DNA of 64,000 nucleotides, from contig NC_054391.1 in assembly GCF_001625195.1 (NCBI RefSeq), positions 2,883,390 through 2,947,389 of the forward strand, in the 5' to 3' direction. The stretch is from Drechmeria coniospora. Its lineage: Eukaryota; Ascomycota; Sordariomycetes; Hypocreales; Ophiocordycipitaceae. Positions 41,887 through 54,870 of this stretch are shown piece after piece. Each line of letters starts with the position of its first letter. Position 1 is the stretch's first letter. The translations under genes were made by a program, and so were the position numbers. The notes beneath the pieces were generated by a model, which was given only the letters and a program-made list of their open reading frames with translations, did not search any database and was not told the DNA's origin.

Positions 41887-44800
41887 TCATGTTGAGAGAG
41901 ACTTCGTCGCAAGGAGTCCCGTCACCTTGTAAAACATGTCCTCCACCGACGGCGCCGCAAAGGCAGGGGCGGCGTCGAATATGTCGGCGAGGCATTGCTG
42001 CGAGAGGACGGTCGGATGGAATACGTCGTCGCCCATATCCACGTCTTCCTCCTCCCCAGGCTCATCGTCGCGCATCTCGTCGTCGCTCGCCATGTCCGCA
42101 TCCTCGGCACCCTCCACGTCGTCGAGCATGACTTGCTGCTGGTCCTCCTCCGCCGCCGATGCAGCGCCGTCGAGCCGCAGGTCTTGCAGCGGCTGCACCG
42201 TCGCCAGCGCCGACGGATCCGATCCCTCCGCCACAATCCAGATCTGAGCCGCATCGTCGAGGGCGACGAATCCGCTCGCGGTAGGGGCGGAAACGAGGCT
42301 CACGATCCTTTGCGGCGTGTTTCGCACCAGGACCGGCTCTGCCTCCTCGGGGTCGAACACACCGATGCTGGAGCAACCCCCAATCGGCAGCGTCAGTGCG
42401 AAGCGACCGGAGGCGTGGTCGACGGCTAGCTGAAGAAGCTCGCCGGCACCTGCCGCCTTGGGGATGACGATGCCATAACACAGCTCCTCGTTGACAACAT
42501 CGTACACGTGCAAGTCGTCCGAGAGGCAGATGATGAAGAACGACAGCGCCCGGATCGACCGCAGCTGACCGGCCCATAGGCCTTCGATCGTCTTGACAAT
42601 TTGGCCGGTTGCAGCGTCAATGACGTAGACGACACCGGCATCGGCGGCTCCATACGCCGCAAAAATGGTCGATCCATCATCCGAAAACGTGATGCTCCCC
42701 TGCACCGTGGCGGCATCCGTGTCCGTTGCCACCTCTGCGCTGGTCTCGTGGGCCATGTGATTTCCTATCGCAATGACCTTCGAGCAAGCCCAGGTGACCG
42801 TGTCTTGGCCTTCTGCTCCCTTGACGGCAATTCCATTTTGGCTCCGCGCTCTGGGCCGCCACAGGCGCACGATGCCGTCTGCCCCGATCGTCGCGAAGCA
42901 CGTCGACATCGGGTCAGAGGCAAGATCGAGCAGAGATTCGGGGTGAGTCGTGGCGTGGGGCGTGTTGATCCTCGACACCAACGCCATCGACCCGTCACCG
43001 GGGCGAACCTCCCAGAATTTGAGGTATATCTCGCGCCTCTCGCGGATGAATTGGTCCCTGAGATCGTTGCTAACGTTCTCCACGTCCCTCGCCGAAGGCT
43101 TCCATTCATCCACGCTTGCTAGCCATGCACCGTCGCCGGAGAATGCAATGTGACTGACCAAGGGTTCATCGATAGCGAACCCCTTGTTCGTCAAGTTGAC
43201 TTCGGTTGGCTGCGTTCGCGCGAGAGCCTGCTTCGACACGCTTGTGAATGACTCCAGGTCGAAGGATTGCAGCAATGGGGCCGAAAAATGGCCCGTCATG
43301 GTAGCCTGCCGGCCGTTGCCCACGCAAACGTGAAGTTTCGACGAGTCCGAAGGGTTGATGGCCGCCGGGATCGGCCGTCTGACTTGATCCGCCGTGGCCC
43401 AGACACGCTTCACCAGCTGATCCTTGGGAGTTGCGACATTGACGACGGCAGACTGTATGCCAGAGACATAGGTTGTGGGTTCCATCTCGGCGGTGGACAG
43501 AATCATGCACGAGTTGTCGTCCAGGTGGACGACATATGAGGCGCCCGTAGCCGAGACCACGATGTTCTCGACGCTGCCAGATAAATGCGGCAGATAGTCT
43601 CTCTTTCCGGTGTCAACCTGCCACAAGACAATAACGTTTTCGGAGCCTCCGGAGATGAAGTAATTACCTGGCAGCTAGTTAGCATCTGCTCAACAACCAA
43701 ACGGACTGCGATCATACATACCATCCAGTGACCATTTAACCGCGTGGACAGCTTTGCGATGCCAGTGGAATTTTTGCGTCTGAATGCCATCGTTTGCGAT
43801 CTGTGGCTTTCCGATAGATTGCGCGCGCAAGAGTGCATCGCGGTACACGTAGATGCTTCCGCGCGCGCCGCCAACAATAATGTCGACGACTGTATCCGAT
43901 CCAGCAAAGCTACCTGACTGTGCCTTGCCGTTGCGGTTCGCCGAGTGCGGCCTCTTGTAAATCCTCATATCGAGACTCGTTATGAGGTCAGGCGCGTCGA
44001 AGGAGAAAAATTCGTACTGCGGCAGCTCGGGTTTGTCTCCAACCACCGGAGAGGCCACTCCGAGGAACAAGCGATCGTGACAGGCGCCGGCCAGCACTTG
44101 GCCGTCGGCGCTCGTCGCAAGAAGGTGCAGGCCGGAACCCGGCTTTTTCAGAACCAACAGACTCTTGAGCTTGGGTGTTGAGGCTGGCTTGCTCCGGTAT
44201 GCGACGACCTCTGTGCGGTTTGATTTCTCAGACTCGGTCACCAACAGGATCTCTCCGTCGTTGCCTTGGAGTCGAGATGGCACCACAACCATGGCCTTGG
44301 CCGTCCGAGAGATTGTTCGAAAGCTTGGCGACGCCTCACTACTCTGCGTCCACTGGACATGGTATATCTGGCCGTCGGAGCATGCGACCCAAACGAATTC
44401 GGGGTTTTCGACCGACAGCCGTGTCGCAACGACGGTGACAGGTGGGTGCGAAGCACGAGGCGCCGATGCATCGAGTGTGGTTATGGGTATTCTTCTGACC
44501 AGCAGCGAGTCGGTAGCTGTAAATATTTGAATGGAAGTATTGTAGGCCAGTATGAGATGTCTGCGTCGAGTCAGGAACCGAAATGGGAACGAGGTACGAG
44601 GAAGCGAGCGGCAACTCACTTCTCGTCTGTGGTCAGAATCGGATCAATGTCTAGCATTCTCCCGCCCATGGGTTTCGAAATCCTCCAGCCTGCATCCCCA
44701 TCGTCGCTCTGGGTGGCAACGGGCAGTGAATCGAGCTGGATGAGCTTATCGCAGCACTCTGAGGCTTCACCGTTTCCAGTTCCGTTGTCTTCGTCATGTT

Positions 44801-44897
44801 GGCGGCATCGTTTCGACTTCGTCCCACGCTCGCCACCTTCTCTCTTGCGCTTTTTGGCCTTGTCATCCTTGACATTGGGCCGTTTGTGGTCAGCCAT
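41887..44897 (-). CDS. UTP17: small-subunit processome WD protein UTP17/WDR75
   Basis: Component of the t-UTP subcomplex that binds nascent 35S pre-rRNA and supports rDNA transcription. Exons 44897-44620, 44560-43722 and 43667-41887 (phases 2 and 1) give 965 aa. Exon 1 encodes a basic nucleolar-type N-terminus (KKRKREGGERGTKSKR). Exon 2 starts the beta-propellers (HLILAYNTSIQIF). Later WD-like strands include HAVKWSLDG-NYFISGGSENVIVLWQ and CFATIGADGIVRLWRP. The C-terminal region has an acidic stretch (about 42020-42130). Reading from the middle of exon 2 alone would miss the N-terminal 93 residues. Confidence 0.93.
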
Positions 44898-45317
44898 TTG
44901 CGAGGAAGGCGTGCGGGACAGACGACGAGGCGATTGACAAAACGAGTGGTTGCCAATTGTCGGAATCAAGGCTTGCCAGCCGTAGTAAAATGGTAGGTAG
45001 GAATCGACAAAAATTTCGGATCCGCAGTTAACAATTTCGAGCCGATAAGATAAGGAATGGCGGGAAAGCTTCGGCAGGCAGGAGATGCGACTAGCGCCTA
45101 TTTGCGACTGTTGGTAGGTAAGTAAGTAGAGCCAGTGAGTACTTATAGTATTAATAATAAGTAAGTACATGTACACCTACAGGTTAGTACGTACAGTATG
45201 TGCAGTGCAAGAATCAAGAATTTTGCGACAAGCCATCCCATCTCGATCATCCAACATCCTGGGTATCTGGGTATCTTCTAGCAACCGTTGAACTTTGCGA
45301 CCGCAAAATCATCCAAG
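44898..45317. promoter_or_regulatory. divergent spacer UTP17 / RPB10
   Basis: This 420-bp shared promoter of two growth-related genes has GTAC/TAAGTA words at 45110-45200. No coding sequence is present. Confidence 0.5.
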
Positions 45318-45741
45318 ATGATTATACCCATCCGTTGCTTCTCGTGCGGAAAGGTAAGAGGCTACCGCAATTTTCACTCATGACAGCCGACGTTCATCAC
45401 TGACGGGAACAGGTGACGGGCGACCTCTGGGAGCGATATCTTCAGCTTATTGCAGACCCCAGAAAGACGGATGGGTATGCCGAGGAGACAAGTTCGACCG
45501 GACGTCATGAGCTAACATTGTTGCAGCGATGCCATGGACGAGTTGGGGCTCAAGCGCTACTGCTGCCGCCGGATGATCATGACACACGTCGACCTTATCG
45601 AGAAACTGCTAAAGTATGCAACCTGGAGAGACGGCAAAGCCGAGGGCCTTCCAACCCCTTGGCATAATTACTTACATGGTTTGCAGGTACACTCCTGACG
45701 GCCGAAACGAGAAGAAGCAACGGTTGAACGAGCTTGCATAG
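45318..45741 (+). CDS. RPB10: RNA polymerase I/II/III subunit RPABC5
   Basis: Small zinc-binding subunit shared by all three nuclear RNA polymerases. Four exons, 45318-45353, 45413-45474, 45527-45613 and 45687-45741, give 79 aa. The protein opens [13 protein letters not shown], with the CxxC of the atypical zinc site completed by KRYCCRRM, and ends [12 protein letters not shown]. The three introns are 59, 52 and 73 bp. Splicing phases are 0, 2 and 2, and every junction restores the near-invariant family sequence. Because each exon is tiny, simple frame-based gene calling would miss this gene. Confidence 0.97.
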
Positions 45742-48700
45742 TGCGGCGGATGATGGGTCGACGAAGCCGAGGTTGGTGTGATCAGGCGTTATGGTGAATT
45801 GGCGCACTGCATGGCAGCAGTGCGGGGTGCGATTCTGGGATGACTTTGGAGATCACGTGTGGATGCATCATCGGTGCATCGCTTGATACGTTTCAAGCTG
45901 TTACTCTTGGACGGACGCCTCTCGATGTGCCTGCGCCTGCCACGAGTTGCAAACATCAGTCATGCAAAAGGAAGGACATCGCGACGGGCCCGCCGGCTAT
46001 CACAGATGCGAAGCAGTTGTCTGGCTGTGCGTTTGCGACGTCCAATGCTCTTGACTCGAACTGGACAAAGGACGATCGCGACGCGAAGTTAATCGCCCAC
46101 CGACATGGAAGAAGCACGAGGACCAGCAGCGCAAGCGTCGAGATAGATTCGGCACATTCAACACACACAGCAAGAGAAGGGACTCAAATGCAACAACGAT
46201 AGCGAACAGCCGAGCGGTCGTGACGAGCATCGAGGACTCTCTTCCGCACGATACAGGCTCTTCTGGTGCGGGGGTAGAATTCAACTTCGTTTTACATGTA
46301 CTCGCGCCGTGGCTTGCCTTTGGGCGTGCTTCCGAATCCATAATAGGTCAACACCTTTTGATATGTCTTCCACATAGGCTAGGAAGTTGGTTTGCACTTA
46401 ACAACCATGAACATACTTACATGTATGTTGAAGCGGCAACATGCGTCTGCAGCGGCTCCACCCAACCAGACTCCCGGGAGGGTCGGGAAACATTTGCATC
46501 TATGGCGGTGGGTGAGCCGGTGAGGCATGGATGCGGAGGTGGATGGGAACGTGGACCTGAGTCTCAGCGTTGCAGTGTCCAGAATTAGCGTCCAACGCGG
46601 GGAGGGGACTCTGCTTCGCCAGGGTCGTGCGGGGATCATGAACGAATCGAGCGACGAGGTTTTCTGTGCGTGCTCTCGAGTTCTCGGGCCAGTCGTCCAC
46701 TGCCGGCATATCAACTCTCTGAAATCGAAGAATTTGTTGGATGCGGGCAAGCTTGACAGCGCGATTGTTCAGGGCAGGGCCAGGAAACAAGACCGCAACG
46801 AGCATGAAGTGGGCAATGGGATCCCTTTTTGATGCCAAATTTTCATGCATCCTCGTTTCGTAGACGCAAGTTCATGTGGGCGGTAGAGACCTGTTGAGTT
46901 TTGAGCCTCCTTCCTCATCATTCCTTGTGTCGCCTCAGCTGTCATCTGCTGCATATACATGTAGTGTACTGTACATGTACATGTCCATAACATGCAAATG
47001 CGTACAGAATTGTGTGCAGATGCAAGTACCTTTCATGCAATCACCCAACGACAGCAGGCACGATGCCGTCAAGGAGGCAGGCGCCACGTAATAGGCGGTC
47101 CTGGGCGCCTAAGGCCCAGCCACGCGTTGCCCCGAGCCAGATGGAGTTGAAGGATGAACGAGCGAACTGTTCTCCTGCAACAAGGATTTGGTCCTATTGA
47201 TCCTATCAAGACCCGTTGGACGACATTTACCGTCACCACCAATCCATCCACCCACCTTCTACACTCGTACATGTCTGCGGATATGCACATCGTCGGCATC
47301 CAGGTACGGACGGGTCCTCGTCCAGTTCCACTTTGGTCCACCCTGGTCCACCTCCATGCAGTCGTTGTTCGCCAGTAAAGTGGTCGAGAAAGGAGCAGCT
47401 AAGCGCCGAGCCCTGTCGCCCGTCGTCTCACATGCAGCGCAGCACGACGGCGCGGAAGCAGCAACCAGTCATTCGACCGGCTACCCTCCATAGGCCCTTG
47501 AGGCGTCGTGGAAACGAGACAGGAGGGGAGACGGGTGACGAGAGACGAGTCGAGAGTCGAGGGCCACGCCGACGCCCGCACGCAGTGAACAGAGTGTTGT
47601 TTACGGAGTACTGTACTGATTCCTCTATCCTGTCGTCCTCGGCTGGAGCAGGTTGTGACCGCCCTTCCTTTCATGATGCATCGTCCCGTCTGCGTTCACC
47701 GAATGCGGTTGACTATCTGTCCGTGACGAAGAGATAGGTCCAGAGTCTACGGATACACATACGGTACGCAAGCAGGTTGCCGACATATCTCGACATCTTC
47801 CCCCGACCGACAGCCTTGTTCACCTGCCACTGGGGAATGGGCAGGTATGCAGGAAGATCTCGCTATCGCGAATGTCGCACCAACTCGACAAAGAAACCAT
47901 CGTGTGCGTAAACGAGCTCGACCGAATCCTCGAGTTTCAAGTCTCCACCATCCATGGGCAGATGACGAGACGCATCCAACTTCCTTTCGTTTGTCGCACG
48001 AGACAGCCCGCCCGCTGACGGCAAGGCAGCCTCACCCCCTCCCCCGGCATGGCTCTGACGGCTTGTGTCTACATGTAGACTGGCCGCAACCCTGTGCCAC
48101 CATACAACACAACCCGGCCGCAAAAGGTGGCCAACCCTTCCATATTTTCCCTCGAGGCAGCCTCGCGCGCTCCCGGAGATGGCTCTTTGCGTCTAGACTG
48201 GCTACGGCTCCGTACCACAGTACAACACAACCTGGCCGCGAAAGGTGGCCAACCCATCTACATTTTTGACAGGCCGTGCAGGCCGTACACGTACAGCAGC
48301 TTAACCCCTCACCCACCAGTAGGCGGAAATCTGTCAAGCGCCCTGCTGCCCATCTTGTCGTGCAGATACGATACTCATCCATCTTCCCTCTTCCCTTCAT
48401 TGGACTCCTTATTGGCCTACGCTCCAACGGTCCTCTGTCCCTATTCCTGCTGGGAGCTGCATTCGCGCAAGTATACATGCTGAGGTCGCCCCGCAAGTCA
48501 CCAACGCTTCCGGTTGGGTCGCCATCGGAACAAACCTCCCAGACCTTGTTGCGGTCTTCCCGTCACCACAACGTCCACAGGGATCTCTGCCCACAGGGGT
48601 CTTTGCGACTCGCAAGCCAAGATAGATAGACATGCATGCAGGTACTGGACAATACTGCAACACATGCACGGAGACGTTACAATCCGGACCCGGTGGCCTG

Positions 48701-49101
48701 AACTGACTTCATCCTCTTCAACTCGCTCAAGAGCCAACTGCCTGGCTGCGACCAGACTTCGGTCCTTCCGCCTGCTGAGTTCCGATTCCGCCACTTGCTT
48801 TGGCTTGTTCGTTGGACTCTGGGGGCCCCTCGTCCTTGTCCTTGTCGTCGACTTTCCGCTTCCGCTATCCGCCGTACTGGTACCGCCAACGGATCCATCC
48901 GCCATTAAATAGACTCGTCCTGTTCATCGCCACCATCTAGACCGACCTATACCCAGACCCAGAGTACCTACCACGCATTATTGTAGCGCCCAGAGGCTGT
49001 CCTGGAGCAGGTCTCGCGGACGGACAGAGATTGGTACAAAGCCCCGACCATTGCTGGGCTTGAAAACGGAGCCGGCTCCGTAGGTTGGATCCCGTTCCAC
49101 C
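45742..49101. other. 3.4-kb stretch without supported gene
   Basis: Many overlapping frames are open but none has a family motif or consistent exon chain. It contains a two-copy degenerate duplication (48025-48265) and an isolated GTAC motif at 47605-47620. The last few hundred bases probably hold the promoter of the next gene. Confidence 0.5.
48025..48265 (+). repeat. two-copy degenerate tandem duplication (~120-130 bp)
   Basis: A block starting GGCAGCCTC and running through TAGACTGGC, the word TACAACACAACC and GGCCGC(A/G)AAAGGTGGCCAACCC occurs twice, at about 48025 and 48156. Identity is partial with indels (offset 131 at the left side, about 118 further in). Confidence 0.75.
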
Positions 49102-51640
49102 ATGTCGTTGGAGGGTCCGATGCCGTCATCTGCGGGACACCTGCCGTCCCCATTCACCAATCCACAGGACATGGCGTCAATATCAGGACCCGATGGCCTC
49201 TCGTCACCCTTCGGCAGCCTCGAGTGAGTGTGATGTCTGATGTCTGACGTCTCATGTCTGACTAACCATCCGACCTCTGCTCACCCACCTTGTCCCGCCA
49301 GGTCCTCTCCGCCCGCGACGACAGATTCCATGTCGCTGAGGCCTCACAGTGGCCACCGCCTTTCATCCCACCCCGTGGCTTTGGGTCTCTTGAGCCCCAG
49401 CGATATCGTCGGCCCTTCGCCCGTGACATCCAACGGCACCGAAACCACCGAGATCGAGGACGATGTGTCGGACGAGGTGCACCTCGCCCACACGGCCGAT
49501 GCCGTTGTCACTCGTCGCTCCGAAGTTGGTAGAGCCAGTCGAACGGTGGTGAGGATGTGGTGCTAACAGCGCCAGCTTCTCATGCTCACAACCACCATCT
49601 CCGAGAATGCGTGCCGCTCGAGCAGTGAAGAGGCAGTCTCCGTCATACACGCGCCCGAGAGTTTTGCGAGTTGGGTAGGGACCCAGCTGGTCAGTCCCAT
49701 CTCGGGTGCTGCGTCCGCTCACAGGTAGTCTACGCAGGCCTCGACGGAACGAACAGCTCGTCCCAGCGAACCGACAGAACGTTCATCCCCAACGTCTGGT
49801 GGCCATGCACCAATAAATGGCAGCCGCAGCCAGGTATGTCTGCCCAACGCATTCCTTGGCCTCCATCATCTCGTCGTGCAAGGAAGGACTCACCCAGTCT
49901 CATCTCCAGTCAACATCATACACGACGGTCCCACCAATTTCGACGGATGTCAACCCAGTGCGATACAGCGTCGACAGTGCCACCCCTCGAGCCCAAGACG
50001 TGCAAGACATGTTAACCGGCGATGAGGGCCGGCCGCGGTCGAGGAGTGTAAGTGCGAGTGGTCTCGAGAGTACGTGTCTACCCTCCCAACGCCCTTGCTT
50101 TCCATTCGACAAGGCACTGAGTGACATCTTGCGCAGAGATCGACGAGCAGACCGAGGCAGAGGGTGAAGACGATGAGGACGAGAACGAGTATTCGGCCAT
50201 GGCCGGGTTGAGACAAGCTCAGGCCCACGACGAGATCACGGCCCTGCGCACTGCCCTCCATGAGTGTTGGACGCTGTGCAACACCTTGGCCAACCTGAGC
50301 TCCATCCACCGCACTCGAGTGTTCAACAGTTCGGGAACTCCGGATGCGCACGAGAAAGCGTGGAAAACGTGCTGGCAGCTCTGCCAGCGCCTTTACAACA
50401 ACCAGGACGACGACGCCGGATCATTGCAAGTACGGGTCAATCTCGACCTCTGCCGGGACTTTTGTCAAGCTCTGTTCGATATCCGACAGAGAAAGCACGA
50501 GACGGACGACTCCGTCTTGCGGGTCAGCTTCGAGCTCAACAACCAGTGAGTCGGCCGTCCTTCGCCCTGCTCGCCGCAACACCATCCGCTCACGCCGTCT
50601 CCAGCCTGTACAGCGCGCAGGACAGGCGCAACCTCCCGGAGGCTTTCAGGGAGAGGACCCTAGACTTTTACATTACTCTTTGCCACCGCCTCATGAAGCA
50701 GCGCAACGAGCTGGCGGAGGAAACGGACCAGCTCTTGAGCGCATGCTGGACCTTGGCGGAGATGCTGTTTAGCCTCCGTCAACGCAAGCGGGATGACCGC
50801 TCACCCGACCACGAGCTTCTCGGTTCCGCCGTTCAGGCGTGCTGGGACCTGTGCGATATTTTCCGCGACGGCTGGACTCAAATCCGACCGGACAGGAACA
50901 CGCCACGACCAAGCCAGGCGAGCTTCTTCTCCCAACAGCCGACGGATCTGACTGGACGCGAGAGCCAGCAATCCAGCCGTTCGTCCATGCATTCGAAACG
51001 CGAGAGTGTGAAGAGCAGCCACGACGAACGACAGCCAAATCCTGCGCCCGTCCCGGAGACGCCCGTGACGGAGTTTGAGGACACCCCCATTTCTCCCGAA
51101 AGCCGCTCCCCCCAGGCACCCAACATCATGGTTCTGGGCGACAGTGGCCGTGGTGGGAGGTGGTCGAGCAACGCATCCAACATGTCGAGCTATTCTCGCA
51201 GCACCAACCGCACCTCCAGCACCGCTACCACGACCGCCGCCAGCGAAGACCCCAACGTATCCAGAAGCAGGCTTCTTGTTCTCCGAGCGGCCATGAACCT
51301 GGGCTTCGACCGGGACGCCATGACGGATCCAAAGGCAGGTGCCGCATCCCTGCAAACGTTTGTCCAAGCACTGCCTGCGTCATCCTTCGGCACACTTCCC
51401 AGCCATGCAGCCCTTCTGCAGCAGTACAAGAGCTCGGTTCTCACGGATGCCTTCATCCCCCGCAACCACCCGACTCCCACCCGAGGCAAGCGCGTCTCGG
51501 CTCGCGACATGGCACAGAGCGTTCACGCTATGAGCAATAGCTCGTCACGATACGCCTACCTACGCGAGCTGTTCCATTTTGTTTTCAAGTTTCCCCTTGA
51601 TGAGGTTGAGTCCCGAGGCAACGTCAGCATCGTCGTCTGA
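49102..51640 (+). CDS. large conserved protein of unknown function
   Basis: Probable exons are 49102-49223, 49302-~49518, 49576-49674, 49738-49833, 49910-50069, 50137-50545 and 50605-51640, giving roughly 710 aa. The junction near 49519-49575 is uncertain (an in-frame TAA at ~49564 must be removed), and the one near 50048-50069 has two possible donors. The first half is Ser/Pro/Thr-rich and disordered. The middle holds repeated helical segments with Trp and Cys (LHECWTLCNTLANL, KAWKTCWQLCQRLYNN, LDLCRDFCQALFDIRQRK, LSACWTLAEMLFSLRQRK, VQACWDLCDIFRDGW), which look like related helical repeats. The C-terminus has SRSRLLVLRAAMNLGF. I do not recognise the family and give no function. Confidence 0.75.
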
Positions 51641-52227
51641 CGGGCGATTTAGTTCCCCCGTCCGCCTCTGGAAGCGATACATGTATTGCTTTCGAGGTCG
51701 CTGACGCGATGAAAACGCGATGAAAGCAAACGGTGATCGCAGCTTGATACCTTGAACATGGCCTTTACTTTCGGCAAGGCTTCAAGCAGGTTCGCCATCC
51801 GGGGGATGTAGGCCATTGGACAATGTGAAAACGGTGGGACAAAAAGCGGTGCAAGAGCAAGCGGCCGTGGGCTACTCCGCACATCATATGATGCACTGAA
51901 TACCCTTTACTCTAACGATTGAACACCCGGAGATGAAAATTGATGATGGAGCGGTGCAGCGGTTTGGCAGTCCAGGAATAGAGAGGGCGGTGCGTCGTCG
52001 ATTGGTTGATTACATTTTCACAGCCAGCCCATTGTTGCGGTCTCTCAATTCTACGATTTTATGTACGACGAGTATACGACTATCCTATATCATGATTTTG
52101 CGCCGTTACGGCTGTCAAATTTCGGTTCGATGCCATGCCATGACTTTCACATCGTCTCAGGCCGCGTCAAGTCACCTTTGCTTGCATTGGCCATGAAGTT
52201 GAAGTTGGCCGCGCCTGTGCTAGTCTT
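51641..52227. other. convergent spacer
   Basis: This 587-bp stretch between two stop codons is locally AT-richer. No gene or repeat is recognised. Confidence 0.45.
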
Positions 52228-53432
52228 TTAGGATAGCGCATCGCGAGAGGACGGATGCTCGGGTGTGTCTCCAAAAAGGGAGTCAGTACCAGAGAACTCA
52301 TCGACTGAAATGCCATGCTGGTTCTGCCAAGTGGCGCCAGAAGAAGATTGAAATGTCGCGTGAGCCTGACCAACACCCAGCTCAACATCCGGCGACGTTT
52401 GCGTCGCTTGGGATCGAGCGGTTTCTTCGGCGGTGAAGATGGAGGGACTGGGCTCGACGAGATGCTCGCAGTTTCTCGTAGTGGTCTGTCTAAGTTCGCA
52501 GTTCGACGAGCTGGCCTGGAAGGGCGCAGAGGTGGGCAGATGTAGACGGTGGGTGACGCTGAAGAACTGGTCCAGCCCGGTAGTGGAGGAAGGCCTGTCT
52601 GGGGATTCGGTCGAGGACAGAGGAGAAGCCACGTCGATATGGCTGACAAAGGAGGCATCTGAGGCAGCACCTGGCCCCGGCTGTCTTTGCCCAAGTGTCG
52701 AGGCAGGTAGCCGGTACTCGGTTTCGTCAACGATTCGATGCCGTTTGATAACCCTTTCGTCGTCCAAAGGCCAACCTTCTCGAATGCCTCGTCGGCGTTT
52801 GGTGGCCCTTTCCGTCTCCTCCAGCAGAGCGACTACTTCGTCAGGTTGGCACATTGAGGCCCTCGCTTCATCGTCTTCTAGTCGACGCTTCGACGTCGGC
52901 TGCCTCTCATCGGGTAGAAGTGGTACATCTTCATGGTCGCGTCGACGCTTGGCGGCTCTCTCCGCCTTCAGGGGCACTTCGCATCCGATCGGCTCTCTTC
53001 TAGATTGCAACAACGGAGGAATGGTCGGAGGGGTAGCCGTCGACGCTACGTTGAATTCGGGGACATGGGACTGCCTCCTGGGGGTTAAGGAAGTCGAAAA
53101 GACCGGAGCGACGGCGGATATGGCGGACGAGGACCCTGCCGCGTTGTTGACAAGGGGGCTGCTGCAAGTTCATCGGGTTAGCGAAGTCGGCCTCGTGCCG
53201 CAGCGTGGAATGGCGGTGATTCGCATTCGAACGGTGTCAGGGCGGAGTAGTCGTACTTGAAGCGCGGGTCCTTGCCGTACTTGCCCTTCAGGTATCGCAA
53301 TTGGCTTGCGGAGAGGGGACGACCAAACCGCCTCTCAAAGCCGTTCCGGATGGCCAGGTTGGTCGCCTTGCCGAGCACCTTCTCGAGCACAAAGGAAATC
53401 TCTTGGTCTGTGTAAGTCGGGGCCCCAACCAT
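52228..53432 (-). CDS. unknown protein with KRRR motif repeats
   Basis: Two exons, 53432-53233 and 53161-52228, phase 2, give 377 aa. The N-terminal ~65 residues look folded (YTDQEISFVLEKVLGKATNL, ERRFGRPLSASQLRYLKGKY), a helical arrangement that could be a DNA- or protein-binding module. The middle has repeats of the type ERA(A/T)KRRR and SKRRLEDDE, probable nuclear localisation signals. The remainder is Ser/Thr-rich and disordered. The 71-bp intron has a GTTCGA donor and a CTAAC branch site; without it the first exon runs into a stop. I do not recognise the family, and it may be lineage-restricted. Confidence 0.65.
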
Positions 53433-54870
53433 TGTTGTTTCGAGACTGACTGGACAGCTCAGTTACTTCAGAAACAAAAATTGCAAGCGGTGGCGTGTTG
53501 AATGCGGATCACAAGGCAGAGGAAATGTCCATGAGCAAGGACGGGGATCGGGTGCATTTGAAGGTAGGGATCTCACAAAAGGAGAATGGTGGGGATTTAG
53601 GCTCTCTTAGGACGTTTCATTGAAAAATAAGTAATCATTGATCTGAAAGACTTGTAGTTGTATGGGAAATGAACGCAAGGAGCACAACGGGGGGGGGGGC
53701 GAGGTGAAGGAATGAACATACTCCTCGTGTCGTGATTCCGAGTGCCGAACTGGCAACTCTCTCTGGAGTCAAAACAGACCTGAATACAGAACGAGGAATC
53801 GTTGTCTAATGAGAGGAACCAGGCCGTAGATATCCAAGGAGACGTTTCCAAATTGGCCTCGAGAGATTCGTAAAATTGGGATGGGTAGATGAAGACTTTG
53901 GACCTTTCGTACTCTTGCGGCGGAAAAGACAAGGATCTGCAATAGCGGGTGGCACCTTGAAACGAAGGCTACATATTATCATAGTAGATATCGTCTTTGC
54001 GAAGGGTAAGCGTGGAGCGGGGCAGCACAAAAGGAGACGGGTTGACAGATATAGACATCGGTTGCGCATGGGATTGAGAAACGAGGTTGAGGGTGGGTTT
54101 CGGCAATGACCAACGATGACATGGCCCATTGCCGGTTACTCGGTTGTTTGCGGTATCGCACTGTGATCTCGTACGGATACAACTCCAGCACTTGTCGCCA
54201 TCCATTGGTTCCAGGCGTACAACGAAACAAAAAATTCCATGGAAAAGGTGAGGCTCTCATGCTTCTCAGGGGTGCTTCCGTATCCAAGAGGCCGCTCCCA
54301 CTCGCAGCAGGTTGCCTCAACAGCGGCGACACAGGAGGGGAAAACTGGCCGAGAGAGAGGACAGCAGGTTACGCAGCCGATAGTCTCGGTGACGCAGGCA
54401 TCTTCGTCCGATGTCGGGTAGCTGCCGTGCATCACTTCTCATCCCCGCGGCGGTGGCAGGCGGAGGCCGATTTGCAGGGGCCGTGGGCGTGCATCACCTC
54501 TGGCACTCATATCTCCGGTGACTCGCCACACTGTGCCAATGGAACGATTCTGGCGGTTCATGCTGTTGAGACTGGGGTTCCCGTTGGGAATGAACATGGA
54601 TGTGATGCACACAATCGCACGCTGGATCCTTGTCCGGAGACTTCCCACGAGAGTTGTTTCTGGGCATTGGCTTCTTCCCGTCGCATACCCACTATCCGAC
54701 GTAGGTAGGCATTGCTCGTTCCTTCAAGCACGGATAGCGTTGCCAAGATTCGATCCATGACGGACGAGGTAGTCGGCGATACTTTGGAAACCTCTGTCAG
54801 GCCTCGACGCAGCCTGGTTCCCGTCCCTCGACCCATGCCGGTCGAGATTCGAGCCAAGGTGAAAACTAAT
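53433..54870. other. 1.4-kb stretch without supported gene
   Basis: This holds the promoter side of the KRRR-repeat gene and the 3' end of the methyltransferase. An 11-G run lies at 53689-53699. No coding region is convincing. Confidence 0.5.
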
